From assembly GCA_017548565.1 (NCBI GenBank), contig JAFYZU010000007.1, forward strand, positions 58,179 to 122,178: DNA of 64,000 nt. Reading direction: 5' to 3'. The stretch's first letter is position 1. Each line of letters opens with the position of its first letter. The position numbers were made by a program, and so were the translations under genes. This DNA comes from Treponema sp. (GTDB taxonomy: Bacteria > Spirochaetota > Spirochaetia > Treponematales > Treponemataceae). Shown here in pieces: positions 54,050-63,853 of this stretch. The notes beneath the pieces are model-generated. The model had not been told where the DNA came from. It saw only the letters and a list, made by a program, of their open reading frames with translations, and ran no database searches.

Positions 54050-55711
54050 ATGGAAAAAAACGAACTTACTCAACAGAAAAGCGCACCAAAATTTTCTCTT
54101 TTAAAATCAGGATTGATTCTTTCATTAATGACAGCGGCCTCACGTGTAATGGGACTTATACGACAGATGACAACAGCCGCATTTCTTGGAACCGGAATGT
54201 ATGCAGATGCTTACAATGTTTCCTTTATGATTCCAAACCTCTTAAGAAGACTGTTTGCCGAAAATGCAATCTCCGTTGCTTTTATTCCTACCTTCAAGAA
54301 ATACCTCGAAAAAGAAGATACACCCGAAAATAAAAAAGAAACTCAGGATTTTATTAACGCAACCTTTACTCTCGTTACTTTCTTAACTGTCATCGTTGTT
54401 ATAATAGGAATTTTAATTACTCCTGCAATTGCACCATTATTCTGTAAGGCTCCGAAAAATCCATCGGCCGCAGATTATTCACAGCTGCTTGAACTTTACA
54501 ATCTAAAAAAAGTTGAAGTTACCCTTCTTTCCAGAATAATGTTCCCTTATCTTTTCCTTATTTCTGTTGCTGCTTTTTTCCAGGGAGTTTTAAACGGCTG
54601 TAAAATTTTTGCTCCATCAGGCTTTACTCCTGTTCTTTTCAATGCGATCGTAATAATCACGACATACATACTTGCACCAAAAACAAAGGATCCGGCACTT
54701 GCAATGTCAATCGGTGTAATTCTGGGAGGAACGGTTCAAGCGCTGTTCCAATGGCCGTTCTTACATAAAACCGGATGGAAGGTCTGCTTTACGTCACTCA
54801 AAAAAACAGTAAAGAATCCCGGTACACGAAAGGTTCTGGCTCTCATTGCACCTACTGTAATAGGAATTGCAGCATACCAGCTTAATGATGTTGTGTGTAC
54901 TTATCTTGCAAATCAGATAGATGTCGGCGTTACCTCAGGACTTCAGTATTCCTTACGATTGCAGGAGCTTGTACTCGGTATATTTGCCGTAACGATAGGA
55001 ACCGTAATTCTCCCGGATTTAACTGGACTTGCAAACGAAAAAAAAGATGAAGAATTCAATACACTTTTGATTCAGGCAATCAAAATAATGACTGTCATCT
55101 CAATTCCGGTTTCCTTTTACTCTCTTGTAAACGGCCGCGAAATCATCTGCCTCTTGTACAAGGGAAAAGCCTTCGACGAAAATTCCGTGAATCTTACGGT
55201 AAGCATCTTTAACTATCATATAGCGGGATTACTTTTCATCGCTTTAAATAGAATAATCGCTCCTGCCTTTTATGCACAACAGAATACTAAGCTTCCGACT
55301 CTTGCAGGAATCTACAGCTTTATTGCAAACATAATAATAGCAGTTGCACTTTCGTTCCCGATGAGAGGACAGGGAATTGCCCTTGCACTAACCTTATCTA
55401 CACTCATAAATACAATCTTTTTATTCATCTATATGAAAAAAATGGATGCAATGAATACAAAAAGAATCTTAAAGAGCACGCTTTTATATACAATCAGAGT
55501 TATAATTTATTCTATAATAGCAACAGTACCGGTGTATTTTTTACGGCCGGTTCTTTTAAAACTTTTCGAAGGCAGAGGAAAGCTTCTTTCTTATGGAATG
55601 CCTGTTTTAATTTCAATGCTTATCTTTGCAATAACCGGAATTCTTGAACTGATTATCACAAAAGATGAGATTATTATGGTAGTTATAAATAAATTCAGAA
55701 AGCGGAAATAA
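54050..55711 (+). CDS. murJ: Lipid II flippase
   Basis: Flips the peptidoglycan precursor lipid II across the inner membrane (MviN/MurJ family of the MOP superfamily). The 553-residue length and about 14 hydrophobic helices are normal. The N-terminal SLMTAASRVMGLIRQMTTAAFLGTGMYADAYNVSFMIPNLLRRLFAENAIS is the family hallmark, including the essential Arg residues of the A-x-R-L-x-G-x-x-R-type region. Helix 7 and 8 regions (PTVIGIAAYQLNDVVCTYLA, QYSLRLQELVLGIFAVTIG) also match. It stands alone, with a leaderless promoter. Confidence 0.95.
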   Translation: MEKNELTQQKSAPKFSLLKSGLILSLMTAASRVMGLIRQMTTAAFLGTGMYADAYNVSFMIPNLLRRLFAENAISVAFIPTFKKYLEKEDTPENKKETQDFINATFTLVTFLTVIVVIIGILITPAIAPLFCKAPKNPSAADYSQLLELYNLKKVEVTLLSRIMFPYLFLISVAAFFQGVLNGCKIFAPSGFTPVLFNAIVIITTYILAPKTKDPALAMSIGVILGGTVQALFQWPFLHKTGWKVCFTSLKKTVKNPGTRKVLALIAPTVIGIAAYQLNDVVCTYLANQIDVGVTSGLQYSLRLQELVLGIFAVTIGTVILPDLTGLANEKKDEEFNTLLIQAIKIMTVISIPVSFYSLVNGREIICLLYKGKAFDENSVNLTVSIFNYHIAGLLFIALNRIIAPAFYAQQNTKLPTLAGIYSFIANIIIAVALSFPMRGQGIALALTLSTLINTIFLFIYMKKMDAMNTKRILKSTLLYTIRVIIYSIIATVPVYFLRPVLLKLFEGRGKLLSYGMPVLISMLIFAITGILELIITKDEIIMVVINKFRKRK

Positions 55712-55722
55712 ACAGCTGATTG

Positions 55723-57405
55723 TTACCAGAAGATTCCAAGACCAATCGAGAATTTATGATACTGACTTACCGGGAAAATATCCTTCTGATCTTCAGGAGT
55801 TTCATCGTTGAGTTTATTGTTATGATCAAATGCCCAGTTATAGCTGTATCCAAGATTAACTAAGAAAACATTGGCAATAGTAAAATCAAGTCCAGCGCCT
55901 GTCTGAATGATTCCATTGAGCTTTGTGTCAAAATCAAGGTTGAGCTTTATGTATGGTCTGAACAGATGAGTAATCTGACAGTTTACGCCGCCAAGAATTC
56001 CAAACTGCATGTCAAAAATTCCATGACCAAGAGGGAAATAAACACCTGCATCAAAACCCCAGAAGAAATATTTTCCGGCAGGAATACACAATTCAAGGTT
56101 CAGAACATCAATTCCGAAATCTGCAGAGCCTGACATTTCATCGCCTGAAACAAAAGGAGAAACAGAAATGACAAAAGCACCTCTTCCCTTCTGAATTACA
56201 GGAAGCTTGTTTGAGTTATTCTTTTCATTCTGATATGATTCAGAATACTGCTGATAAAGCTTATCTGCTTCGGTCTGATTTTCTCTTGCTTCCTTTGCGA
56301 GCTGCTTGTTGAATTTCAGTACATCTTCTTCAATTTCTTCTTTTGTTCTTATTTCTGCACCATCTTCAATCACGAAAAGGCGTGGCTTTACATCACCTTT
56401 TACGAAACGTCTGATGATTTTATTTTTTCTTGCAATATTAATAATTTCAATTCTTGAAGGAACATAACGATATTCAGAATTCTGCTTCCATCTTAAAACG
56501 TCATAATTGATTCTTACACAGAAAATATCAGGGCAAAGCTTGAACAGAGTGTCGTAACGTTCAACTTCTTTATTAAATGCATTCATCTGGCTTATTGACA
56601 TTTTATCTGCAGGAATAAATTTTTCGCCGGTAACGTCTGCATAATCAAGATATGTTTCAAAATTTACGACTTCTTTTCCGCACAGATTCGAACTGATTCC
56701 TACAAGCCATGCGCCTTTTCCTCCGTCGAATTTTCCGATTGAAAGCTTTACGTTATCGGTATACGATGTAACAACATATTTACCGCTTTCAAGAACCTTG
56801 TAAGATGCAGCAAGATATGTCCTTTCTTTTTTTTCATCCTCAGCAATCAATGCACGCTGTTCTTCAGCATAAGCTTCTTTTTTTGCCCTTGCTTCATCAC
56901 GGATGATATTACATCTTTCTTCACGACGTTTAATTGCATCATCAGACGGCTTGCCATCTGCTTCAAGTTCAACTGAAGTATATTCTTCGGCATAAATTGC
57001 CTTACATTCCGCTTCTGTCTGATTGTCAACATCCTTGTTAAAAGCTTCAACAAGTGAATTATAGGCAGAAAGGATTTTATAAAGACGCTTTTTACAGTCT
57101 TCAACTTCCTTTAAATTTGCTTCTGCAGTCGATGCCACAGTAAAAACAGGCTTTTCCTTTTCTACAAGATTAATGACATCTTTGAAAAACGGATCCGAAA
57201 AAGCAGTCTCTGCACTGTCACCGGCAGTATCTACAGAAAACTGTTCTGTTTCTTTTTCTTCGCTCTGACTGTCTTCCTGCTCCTGATTTACCTCAGTTGA
57301 ATCACCGGCAACAGTAAACATATATTTTTTTGTATTTTCTTCCTGAGCAGAAATAAAAATACACACAAAAGAAATCATAAATAAAGAAAGGATGAATCGT
57401 TTCAT
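55723..57405 (-). CDS. Large outer-membrane protein with N-terminal periplasmic domain
   Basis: A 560-residue protein with a signal peptide (MKRFILSLFMISFVCIFISAQE). An acidic low-complexity segment follows (~25-55). A globular helical/beta domain (~80-370) contains NVKLSIGKFDGGKGAWLVGI and V-L-R-W-K-Q. The C-terminal ~170 residues are a barrel-like domain ending S-I-G-L-G-I-F-W, an aromatic outer-membrane end. The proposed periplasmic part has some resemblance to the 25640-26635 protein (both have a 'LRWK' turn followed by a short beta hairpin). The function is unknown. It is a single gene converging on murJ. Confidence 0.65.
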   Translation of the reverse strand: MKRFILSLFMISFVCIFISAQEENTKKYMFTVAGDSTEVNQEQEDSQSEEKETEQFSVDTAGDSAETAFSDPFFKDVINLVEKEKPVFTVASTAEANLKEVEDCKKRLYKILSAYNSLVEAFNKDVDNQTEAECKAIYAEEYTSVELEADGKPSDDAIKRREERCNIIRDEARAKKEAYAEEQRALIAEDEKKERTYLAASYKVLESGKYVVTSYTDNVKLSIGKFDGGKGAWLVGISSNLCGKEVVNFETYLDYADVTGEKFIPADKMSISQMNAFNKEVERYDTLFKLCPDIFCVRINYDVLRWKQNSEYRYVPSRIEIINIARKNKIIRRFVKGDVKPRLFVIEDGAEIRTKEEIEEDVLKFNKQLAKEARENQTEADKLYQQYSESYQNEKNNSNKLPVIQKGRGAFVISVSPFVSGDEMSGSADFGIDVLNLELCIPAGKYFFWGFDAGVYFPLGHGIFDMQFGILGGVNCQITHLFRPYIKLNLDFDTKLNGIIQTGAGLDFTIANVFLVNLGYSYNWAFDHNNKLNDETPEDQKDIFPVSQYHKFSIGLGIFW

Positions 57406-57480
57406 AAAAAATACCTCATTTATAGAACAATATTATATCATAAAATAAACTTACTGTATATTAAGAACAGATAATTCTTA

Positions 57481-59409
57481 TTAAGTTCTTATGAAATTTA
57501 CATTCTGAAGCGGGATGTTTACCGCCCCTGCCTTTACGTTGATTTTATCGTTGAGAGAAATATCCTGGCATGACTTAAGTGTTGTCTGCATATCAAGCGA
57601 TGGAATTAAAAACAGGGTATCATTCCCTTTTTTATCGATGCAGAACGCATCATAAATCTTATCAGGATTTTGAATAAGATACACAAGCTTCCAGTGAGTT
57701 TCACTTAAACGAGCGGCTTTCCGTGCGGCAATAGATGCGGCATCACCGGCGGCAATACGTTCAAGCATCTCATCCTTATCGATCAGTTTTCGTTTATCAA
57801 TAAAGGCACGAAGCTGCTGATGTGCAATCAAATCTGAATAGCGGCGCAAAGGAGAAGTAACCTGACTGTAAAAGCTTAAACCAAGTCCGGCATGAGGAGC
57901 TGGTGTAATACCGACAGAACGTTTCCTCATGCATTTTACACGAGCAAATTCTCCTGCCCAGCCTTCAGGAATTTTATCCGGGAACGAAGGAGCTTCCTGA
58001 CTGACAAACGGGAACGGTATTTTATTTTTAAAAGCAAATTTTGCCGCACCCTCACCTGCAAGAAGCATCATTTCCTGAATCATATCGTTCGATTCATAAC
58101 GCTGCTCGGGTTCTACAGTTACTTTTTTAGTTTCTTTATCTACCTTGATTTTTACCTCAGGCATCTGAATCGTTACGGCATTGTTTTGATTTCTTCTTTT
58201 AAGATTTCTCCGTGCAATTTCAAAAAGCGGTTTTAATTCTGCACTATCCTTCTGTTCTTCTGCCTGAGCGTATGAAATCATCTTTACATGCACCAGAACC
58301 TTTTTTATATCAACCTCAGAAATCTGACTTTCATCGTCAAGCTTAATCTTAAATGCAAGGGCACATGATTTTATATCATCTTTGTTTCCGGAATGCTTTT
58401 CTTTAAGACCAAGCGCATAATCTTCAAGAGAGCTTTCACAAAGCATACGGCTTGCCCCCTCAGGAATATAAAGCGTAGTTCCCCTGTTTCGTGCCGCAAT
58501 ATCGATTGAAGAATCAGGCATTACAGTTGATGCAGGATCTGCAATACAAACCCACAGCCATTCTCCGTCATAACCGACCGCATCATCAGGATCCGACGCA
58601 TCAGGAGAATCTATCGCATAACAGACACAGGGAACAACTTCGCGCTGCTCATCCTTCATTTTTCCAAGCTGTTCATGTGCAGAATCAAAGCTGAAACCAA
58701 AACGTGTAGGATAAGGATTTTTCGTATAATCCCAGATGCCCGTATCGATTAACAGCTGATGTGCTTTTTCGATCGATTGAGGAAGGCCTGCTTCTTCAAG
58801 AATTTTTGATTTTTCGGTTTTATTTAGAGCAAATGCTTCTACCTCACCCATGAATTTTGAATCGAGGGGAAGCTCAAGTTTTTTATTTTTCAGACGGTTT
58901 ATGAATTCATTTTTAATTTCTGCTTCATGCTCTTTTTCGAATTTTTTCTGATTAAGCAGAGCAATTTCTTCTTTTGTACGAAGATTAAAAACTATCCTGG
59001 AATTTTTCAATTCATCCTGATTAAGGGAAAACTCACTTGTTTTTACGAGGGATGAATAAAACGCCCAGCACAAATCACCCTCGAATTTTCCAAGCGCATA
59101 TTCCGAAAGATCTGATAAAGAAACACCTTCTTTTACAATCGATTCATCAGAAATCAAAAGCTCATACACTTCTTTAATCTCTTTTGAAAAATCAATTGAA
59201 GCATTTTCAAGAATCTTCTCAATACCGGAAACTGGACCTTCATGAAGAAGAATCACATCTTTTTCGCGCACCTTCTGTTCTGAATAAACCGGTTTTTTAC
59301 CGCCCGATGAAGCCGCCTGCGTACAAAACTGAATGATATATTTATCACCATCACGATCCTTTACGACTGCCGGTTGATTTTTATAAAGCACAAGAGAATT
59401 CTTTGTCAT
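57481..59409 (-). CDS. RNB-domain 3'-5' exoribonuclease (RNase II type)
   Basis: A 642-residue protein from the ATG at 59409, which has AGGAAA nine bases upstream; an earlier in-frame ATG overlaps the upstream gene. The RNB catalytic domain (~275-590) has AIDSPDASDPDDAVGYDGEWLWVCIADP, carrying the four Asp residues that bind magnesium, and the closing SPLRRYSDLIAHQQL signature. The N-terminal region is not a clear cold-shock domain, and the C-terminal S1 domain is short. That makes it closer to RNase II than to RNase R. It degrades single-stranded RNA from the 3' end. It follows the YD-repeat gene by 29 bases. Confidence 0.88.
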   Translation of the reverse strand: MTKNSLVLYKNQPAVVKDRDGDKYIIQFCTQAASSGGKKPVYSEQKVREKDVILLHEGPVSGIEKILENASIDFSKEIKEVYELLISDESIVKEGVSLSDLSEYALGKFEGDLCWAFYSSLVKTSEFSLNQDELKNSRIVFNLRTKEEIALLNQKKFEKEHEAEIKNEFINRLKNKKLELPLDSKFMGEVEAFALNKTEKSKILEEAGLPQSIEKAHQLLIDTGIWDYTKNPYPTRFGFSFDSAHEQLGKMKDEQREVVPCVCYAIDSPDASDPDDAVGYDGEWLWVCIADPASTVMPDSSIDIAARNRGTTLYIPEGASRMLCESSLEDYALGLKEKHSGNKDDIKSCALAFKIKLDDESQISEVDIKKVLVHVKMISYAQAEEQKDSAELKPLFEIARRNLKRRNQNNAVTIQMPEVKIKVDKETKKVTVEPEQRYESNDMIQEMMLLAGEGAAKFAFKNKIPFPFVSQEAPSFPDKIPEGWAGEFARVKCMRKRSVGITPAPHAGLGLSFYSQVTSPLRRYSDLIAHQQLRAFIDKRKLIDKDEMLERIAAGDAASIAARKAARLSETHWKLVYLIQNPDKIYDAFCIDKKGNDTLFLIPSLDMQTTLKSCQDISLNDKINVKAGAVNIPLQNVNFIRT

Positions 59410-59438
59410 ACAATAATTTCCTGACGTCAACGCCTGCA

Positions 59439-60101
59439 CTACAAGCGTTCAAATTCCTTACAGCTGATTATTCTGTTTTCTGAATCATATTCATAAATCC
59501 AGACAGTTTCATTTCCTTCTGAATCTATTTTATGAACACAGTTACCTTTATCATCATATGCCATCCAGCATTCACCTTTCGGCTCCTGACTCTCATGAAT
59601 ACAATTTCCTTTATCATCATATTCGAGCCAGGCTTGAAATCCCGCTGAAGTTTTCCAATAGATTTGATTTCCTTTTTCATCATATTCAAGCCATGTTTCA
59701 AGCCCGTAAGAATCTTTATAATAAATCAGATTTCCCTTATCGTCATAATCATAGTTAACTTCATATTTATCGGGATCCGAAATATCAATCATTTTAATTT
59801 CATTTCCTTTTTTATCGAAGAAATATTTATATTCAAATTCAAGATTATCCTTCATATAAATACAATTTCCTTTTTTATCATATTTATACCAGTGTTCAAC
59901 GCCGTCAGAATCAGAAGTATGAATAAGCTGACCTTTTTTATCATATTCATATTCCGTAAACTTTGTATAAGTAAAAAGCTTCTGGACAATCCCATTCTCT
60001 GTATTAAGATTAATATAAACCCTGTCATTAATATTCTGCGAATAAATAAATGCACAAAAAATAAAGAAAGCTGCAGCTAATAATAATTTTTTGATTTTCA
60101 T
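59439..60101 (-). CDS. Secreted YD-repeat-like protein
   Basis: A 220-residue exported protein from the ATG at 60101 (GGAG eight bases upstream, signal MKIKKLLLAAAFFIFCAFIYSQ). The mature part is about nine near-identical ~18-residue beta repeats of the form [YF]-D-x-K-G-N-x-I-[HY]-x-x-x-S-x-G, e.g. YDDKGNCIHESQEPKGE. These resemble the YD/RHS repeat but without the shell-forming length or toxin tip. Such repeats bind carbohydrate or form beta solenoids. It is probably periplasmic or surface-exposed. It precedes the RNase gene. Confidence 0.75.
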   Translation of the reverse strand: MKIKKLLLAAAFFIFCAFIYSQNINDRVYINLNTENGIVQKLFTYTKFTEYEYDKKGQLIHTSDSDGVEHWYKYDKKGNCIYMKDNLEFEYKYFFDKKGNEIKMIDISDPDKYEVNYDYDDKGNLIYYKDSYGLETWLEYDEKGNQIYWKTSAGFQAWLEYDDKGNCIHESQEPKGECWMAYDDKGNCVHKIDSEGNETVWIYEYDSENRIISCKEFERL

Positions 60102-60188
60102 ATTTGTTTTCTCCATTATTTTTTTATGATTAATAAAGTGATTTACATGAAACCATTATATCACAATTTTTGATATTTTAAAAATAAA

Positions 60189-60217
60189 AAAGAGCCGCTC
60201 ATAAAGAACGACTCTTT
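60189..60217 (-). terminator. Terminator downstream of the sugar-ABC ATPase gene
   Basis: On the minus strand AAAGAGTCGTTC pairs with GAGCGGCTCTTT (two G-U pairs) around a 5-base loop, followed by TTTTTATTTTT. Confidence 0.8.
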
Positions 60218-60249
60218 GATAATGATAAAGTAATCTTATTAATTATAGT

Positions 60250-61371
60250 TTACCATTTTTTCTCAATCTGATCGCAGATATTCAATTCGTCTCCATCCAT
60301 TGCGAAGAACTTAGCTTTTGTCATATCTGGAACAACGTTTACTGATTCACCTAAGCGAAAGTCAGCATTTGCAGTTGTTTTAGCGATGATTGACTGACCT
60401 TTGTTAGAAATAAGGTAAAGGTGTGTTTCTGCACCAAGAGGTTCCTTATTTGTAATCTTCATCTGCATATCATCTTTTGCAACCGGTTTTTCAACATAAG
60501 TAAGATTTTCAGGACGAATACCGAAAGATACTTCTTTACCTACATAAGCTTTAAGTGCTTTTGCCTGATCGTCTGTCGGATTGATTTCGAAAGAACCTTC
60601 GTCACAAACAATCTTTCCGTTCTTTTCAAGAACTTTTACTGTAAGGAAGTTCATTGGAGGTGTACCGATGAAGCCTGCTACGAACTTATTGATTGGATTG
60701 TTGTAAAGATAAAGAGGAGCACCAATCTGCTGGATAACACCGTCTTTCATTACAACGATTTTTGTACCAAGAGTCATAGCTTCGATCTGGTCGTGAGTTA
60801 CGTAAATCATTGTAGCCTGAAGTCTGTTATGAAGGTCAGCAAGTTCAGAACGCATTGTTACACGAAGCTTAGCATCGAGGTTTGAAAGAGGTTCATCGAA
60901 CAAGAATACCTTTGGATTACGAACGATAGCACGACCTACGGCAACACGCTGTCTCTGTCCACCAGAGAGTGCCTTTGGTTTTCTGTCAAGATACTGTGTA
61001 AGGTCAAGCTGTTTAGCTGCTTCACGAACACGGCGGTCAATTTCAGCCTTATCCATCTTGCGGATTTTAAGACCGAATGCCATGTTGTCATATACAGTCA
61101 TATGTGGATAAAGAGCATAGTTCTGGAATACCATGGCGATATCACGATCCTTTGGAGGAACGTCGTTCATTTCTGTACCGTCAATGTACAGTTTACCGTC
61201 TGTAATGTCTTCCAAACCGGCAATCATACGTAATGTTGTTGATTTTCCACATCCTGAAGGACCTACGAATACGCAGAATTCCTTGTCTTCAATTGTGATA
61301 TTAGCATTGTTTACAGCACGAACACCACCATCGTAAACTTTACCAATACCTTTAAGTTCTACTTTTGCCAT
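60250..61371 (-). CDS. Carbohydrate ABC transporter ATP-binding protein (MsmX/UgpC type)
   Basis: A 373-residue cytosolic ATPase that drives sugar import. It has Walker A (GPSGCGKST), Q-loop ([12 protein letters not shown]), signature [15 protein letters not shown], Walker [17 protein letters not shown] and the H-loop [11 protein letters not shown]-terminal TOBE/OB domain (~240-373, [13 protein letters not shown]) is typical of the UgpC/MalK/MsmX class. No permease or binding-protein gene adjoins it, as with MsmX, which serves several transporters. AGGAGG lies 10 bases before the ATG, and a strong promoter is flanked by an 11-bp inverted repeat. Confidence 0.92.
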   Translation of the reverse strand: MAKVELKGIGKVYDGGVRAVNNANITIEDKEFCVFVGPSGCGKSTTLRMIAGLEDITDGKLYIDGTEMNDVPPKDRDIAMVFQNYALYPHMTVYDNMAFGLKIRKMDKAEIDRRVREAAKQLDLTQYLDRKPKALSGGQRQRVAVGRAIVRNPKVFLFDEPLSNLDAKLRVTMRSELADLHNRLQATMIYVTHDQIEAMTLGTKIVVMKDGVIQQIGAPLYLYNNPINKFVAGFIGTPPMNFLTVKVLEKNGKIVCDEGSFEINPTDDQAKALKAYVGKEVSFGIRPENLTYVEKPVAKDDMQMKITNKEPLGAETHLYLISNKGQSIIAKTTANADFRLGESVNVVPDMTKAKFFAMDGDELNICDQIEKKW

Positions 61372-61405
61372 TTTAAATGAGCCTCCTGAGTTAGTGATAG
61401 TAAAT

Positions 61406-61474
61406 CCTTTGACTTACCACCTCTGGGTTATATTATTGTTCTATTCTACACCTAACTTCACCATAAGTCAAAGG
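61406..61474 (-). promoter_or_regulatory. ABC-ATPase promoter with inverted repeat
   Basis: Minus strand TTGACT (61466-61471), 17 bases, TAGAAT (61443-61448) is a good sigma-70 promoter. CCTTTGACTTA (61406-61416) and TAAGTCAAAGG (61464-61474) are perfect 11-bp inverted repeats; one arm contains the -35 box and the other lies in the 5' leader. The arrangement suits a regulator dimer or a loop. Confidence 0.65.
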
Positions 61475-61493
61475 AATTTAAGCAAAATTCGAA

Positions 61494-62321
61494 TTATTTA
61501 AGCAACGACTCTATTTTTTCAGCCGCTTCCTTAAGATACGGGCATTCAAGACTTTCTACATCGCCTTCATCTACGGCACGGCTTGTTGCTTCTTCCATCG
61601 GAATTCTTGCAAGCACCGGAATATTAAAATTCTTTGCGATTTCTTCTATATTGCTTTTTCCGAAGACGGTAATTTCTTTTCCACAGTCAGGACATTTTAC
61701 ATAGCTCATGTTTTCTACAATGCCAAGGATCGGAATGTTCATCATGTTTGCCATATTTACGGCTTTTTCAACAATCACGCGGACAAGCTGCTGCGGAGAC
61801 GAAACGATGATGATTCCATCAAGCGGTAAAGACTGAAAAACAGTGAGCGGAACATCACCCGTTCCCGGAGGCATGTCTACAAACATAAAATCAACGTCTT
61901 TCCATATTACATCAGACCAGAACTGTTTTACTGCACCCGCAATAACAGGACCCCGCCAGATTACAGGATCTGTCTCATTCTGCAGAAGAAAATTCATTGA
62001 CATAAGCTGAATTCCAGAATCGGTTACCACAGGATTAAGTGCATCTTCACCTTCTACGGCAGTTGCCTTTTCATCACCGACACCAAAGCTTTCAGGAATG
62101 GAAGGCCCCGTAATATCTGCATCAAGAATTGCAGTTTTAAAACCATCTTTATTTACGCGGCTTGCAAGAAGACTTGTAACAAGTGATTTTCCGACCCCCC
62201 CCTTACCGCTTAAAATTCCGATTACCTTTTTGATTTTGCTGTCTTTGTGCGGAGCCACCTGAAAATCGCGCTTAGAACATTCTTCGCCGCAAGTCCCGCA
62301 GTCATGTGTACATTCTGCCAT
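61494..62321 (-). CDS. Mrp/NBP35-family iron-sulfur cluster carrier ATPase
   Basis: A 275-residue P-loop protein of the Mrp (ApbC/NBP35) family that delivers Fe-S clusters. The N-terminus has a Cys cluster (C-T-H-D-C-G-T-C-G-E-E-C) like NBP35. The deviant Walker A is SGKGGVGKS, switch regions include ADITGPSIPESFG and DMPPGTGDVPLT, and a CPDCG motif near ~205-210 is the cluster-bridging C-x-x-C. GAGGAT stands before the ATG. It stands alone between the ABC ATPase and a lipoprotein gene. Extra N-terminal cysteines are found in NBP35-like members. Confidence 0.9.
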   Translation of the reverse strand: MAECTHDCGTCGEECSKRDFQVAPHKDSKIKKVIGILSGKGGVGKSLVTSLLASRVNKDGFKTAILDADITGPSIPESFGVGDEKATAVEGEDALNPVVTDSGIQLMSMNFLLQNETDPVIWRGPVIAGAVKQFWSDVIWKDVDFMFVDMPPGTGDVPLTVFQSLPLDGIIIVSSPQQLVRVIVEKAVNMANMMNIPILGIVENMSYVKCPDCGKEITVFGKSNIEEIAKNFNIPVLARIPMEEATSRAVDEGDVESLECPYLKEAAEKIESLLK

Positions 62322-62415
62322 TTTATCCTCGCATACGTCATTGCCGGTCTAAAACCAACAACCTTTTCTTTTAAATATAATCACAAAATCATCAAATGGC
62401 AACTTATTATATTTA

Positions 62416-62940
62416 TCAACTTGTAAATTCAAGCGAAAAAGAATATTTTTGCTCTCTGTTGCCCGCTGTACCTTTTTTATAAACTTTACTTCCATCTGAA
62501 CACAAACAACGAATTGAAACAGGATAGCCGTAAACATCATCATATTCACAGATTATTTCAACATATTGACATTCCTTTGATTCAAGCATCTTAAAGGCAT
62601 CCTCGTATTCCTGATAAATAAAATCAAAAACTGCTTCAATAGTATTCAGATAGAATTTATTATCCTGAGAAACAGGTGTTCTGTCTGAATCTGAATCATT
62701 AATATAAATTTCTGCACTCTCACAGGCTTTGTTTTTAACAGTTACATCACCAATTATATATTCAGGTCGATATGTTGAAATAGAATATGAAAAAGAATAA
62801 TTCTCTAATCCGGAATTAAGCCATTTATCCTTATTCTCAACAAAAGAATATATATCAAAACACAAACCCTTTTTTGATTTATTAAAATCACAGGAAAAAC
62901 AAATAAAACAAAAAATAACAAGCAATAATACTTTTTTCAT
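62416..62940 (-). CDS. Small lipoprotein of unknown function
   Basis: A 174-residue lipoprotein (MKKVLLLVIFCFICFSC, lipid Cys at 17), with AGGAG before the ATG. The mature part starts FNKSKKGLCFDIYSFVENKDKW and contains YSFSYSISTYRPEY, VTVKNKACES and a final YVEIICEYDDVYGYPVSI. This layout (W-x-x-x-x-x-x-Y-S-F, then D-x-x-Y-G-Y-P) is the one seen in small DUF6174-like domains. The four mature Cys may form disulfides. It follows the next lipoprotein gene by 45 bases on the same strand. Confidence 0.65.
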   Translation of the reverse strand: MKKVLLLVIFCFICFSCDFNKSKKGLCFDIYSFVENKDKWLNSGLENYSFSYSISTYRPEYIIGDVTVKNKACESAEIYINDSDSDRTPVSQDNKFYLNTIEAVFDFIYQEYEDAFKMLESKECQYVEIICEYDDVYGYPVSIRCLCSDGSKVYKKGTAGNREQKYSFSLEFTS

Positions 62941-62985
62941 GGGAACTCCTTTTCTAATGATTTGTTATTATTCAAAAAATATCCA

Positions 62986-63675
62986 TCAGTAAATAATGTA
63001 AAAAGCGTCTTCTGAACTGAACTGGCTGAGTTGTTTTTTAGTTAAAGAATCAACATCTGTTACAGAGAAAAAATAAATATTGAACGGATACTGCCTGTCT
63101 TTCTTTATCGGTTCAAATATTTCATTGAGACGTTCTTTCAGACTTTCATCAGATTCTTCTTGAAGCTTTTCTATTGCGACATAAAAGTGTATTCCATAAG
63201 CAGATTTAAAAAATTCTGCAAATTCATATTTTTTTGCACTCAGAATACAATTATCCGGATTCGTTACATCAACATCTTTATACTTAAAACCTTTCAGCCA
63301 TTTTTCAAACAGCAAATCTCCATTTCTTTGAACATCTTCTTCAAAGCGAATGTAATCGTAATTTGTTTTAAATTTTTCAAACCATCCCAATTCATAGCTG
63401 TCATAATATCCCTGACTGGCAATAATTCTTTTTTCCGGATATTTTGAACAGCTTAAATATACCGTTGTATATTTATCATCATCAAAATCGTTAAATATAT
63501 AATCAACCAGTTTAAAGTCTTCGTTATAAACACGCTTCATATCCAGACAGATTTCTTCCGGAGTCTTTAACACAATGTCTTCAAGATTGTATCCACAGCC
63601 GGAAAACATAATACAGATAATAAAAGAGGATAATAAAAATACAGATGTGATGATAAATGATTTTAAATGTTTCAT
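62986..63675 (-). CDS. Lipoprotein of unknown function
   Basis: A 229-residue lipoprotein (signal ending CIMFSGC, Cys ~27), with AAAGGAG before the ATG. The mature part is acidic and aromatic-rich (DYIFNDFDDDKYTTVYLSC), with a 'FKSAYGIHFYVAIEKL' helix/strand and a C-terminal FSVTDVDSLTKKQL. No known family. It forms a pair with the 62416-62940 lipoprotein on the same strand, and both probably sit at the inner face of the envelope. Confidence 0.6.
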   Translation of the reverse strand: MKHLKSFIITSVFLLSSFIICIMFSGCGYNLEDIVLKTPEEICLDMKRVYNEDFKLVDYIFNDFDDDKYTTVYLSCSKYPEKRIIASQGYYDSYELGWFEKFKTNYDYIRFEEDVQRNGDLLFEKWLKGFKYKDVDVTNPDNCILSAKKYEFAEFFKSAYGIHFYVAIEKLQEESDESLKERLNEIFEPIKKDRQYPFNIYFFSVTDVDSLTKKQLSQFSSEDAFYIIY

Positions 63676-63853
63676 AAGCTTTCTCCTTTATCTTAAGCCT
63701 AACGGAGATTATCCATTATGTCAAATAAGAAAGTTCTTATAATTTGCTTGAATTTGCATCTGCATTACAAAAAACTGATTTTGGTATATTTATATTGAGA
63801 AGTACAGAAATTACAGTTATAATTATAGAAATTACATTTAAGAGGTTACGATA

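Noticed and set aside
59439..60101. RHS/contact-dependent toxin
   Set aside because: Far too short, with no toxin tip or immunity gene; only the repeat style is shared.
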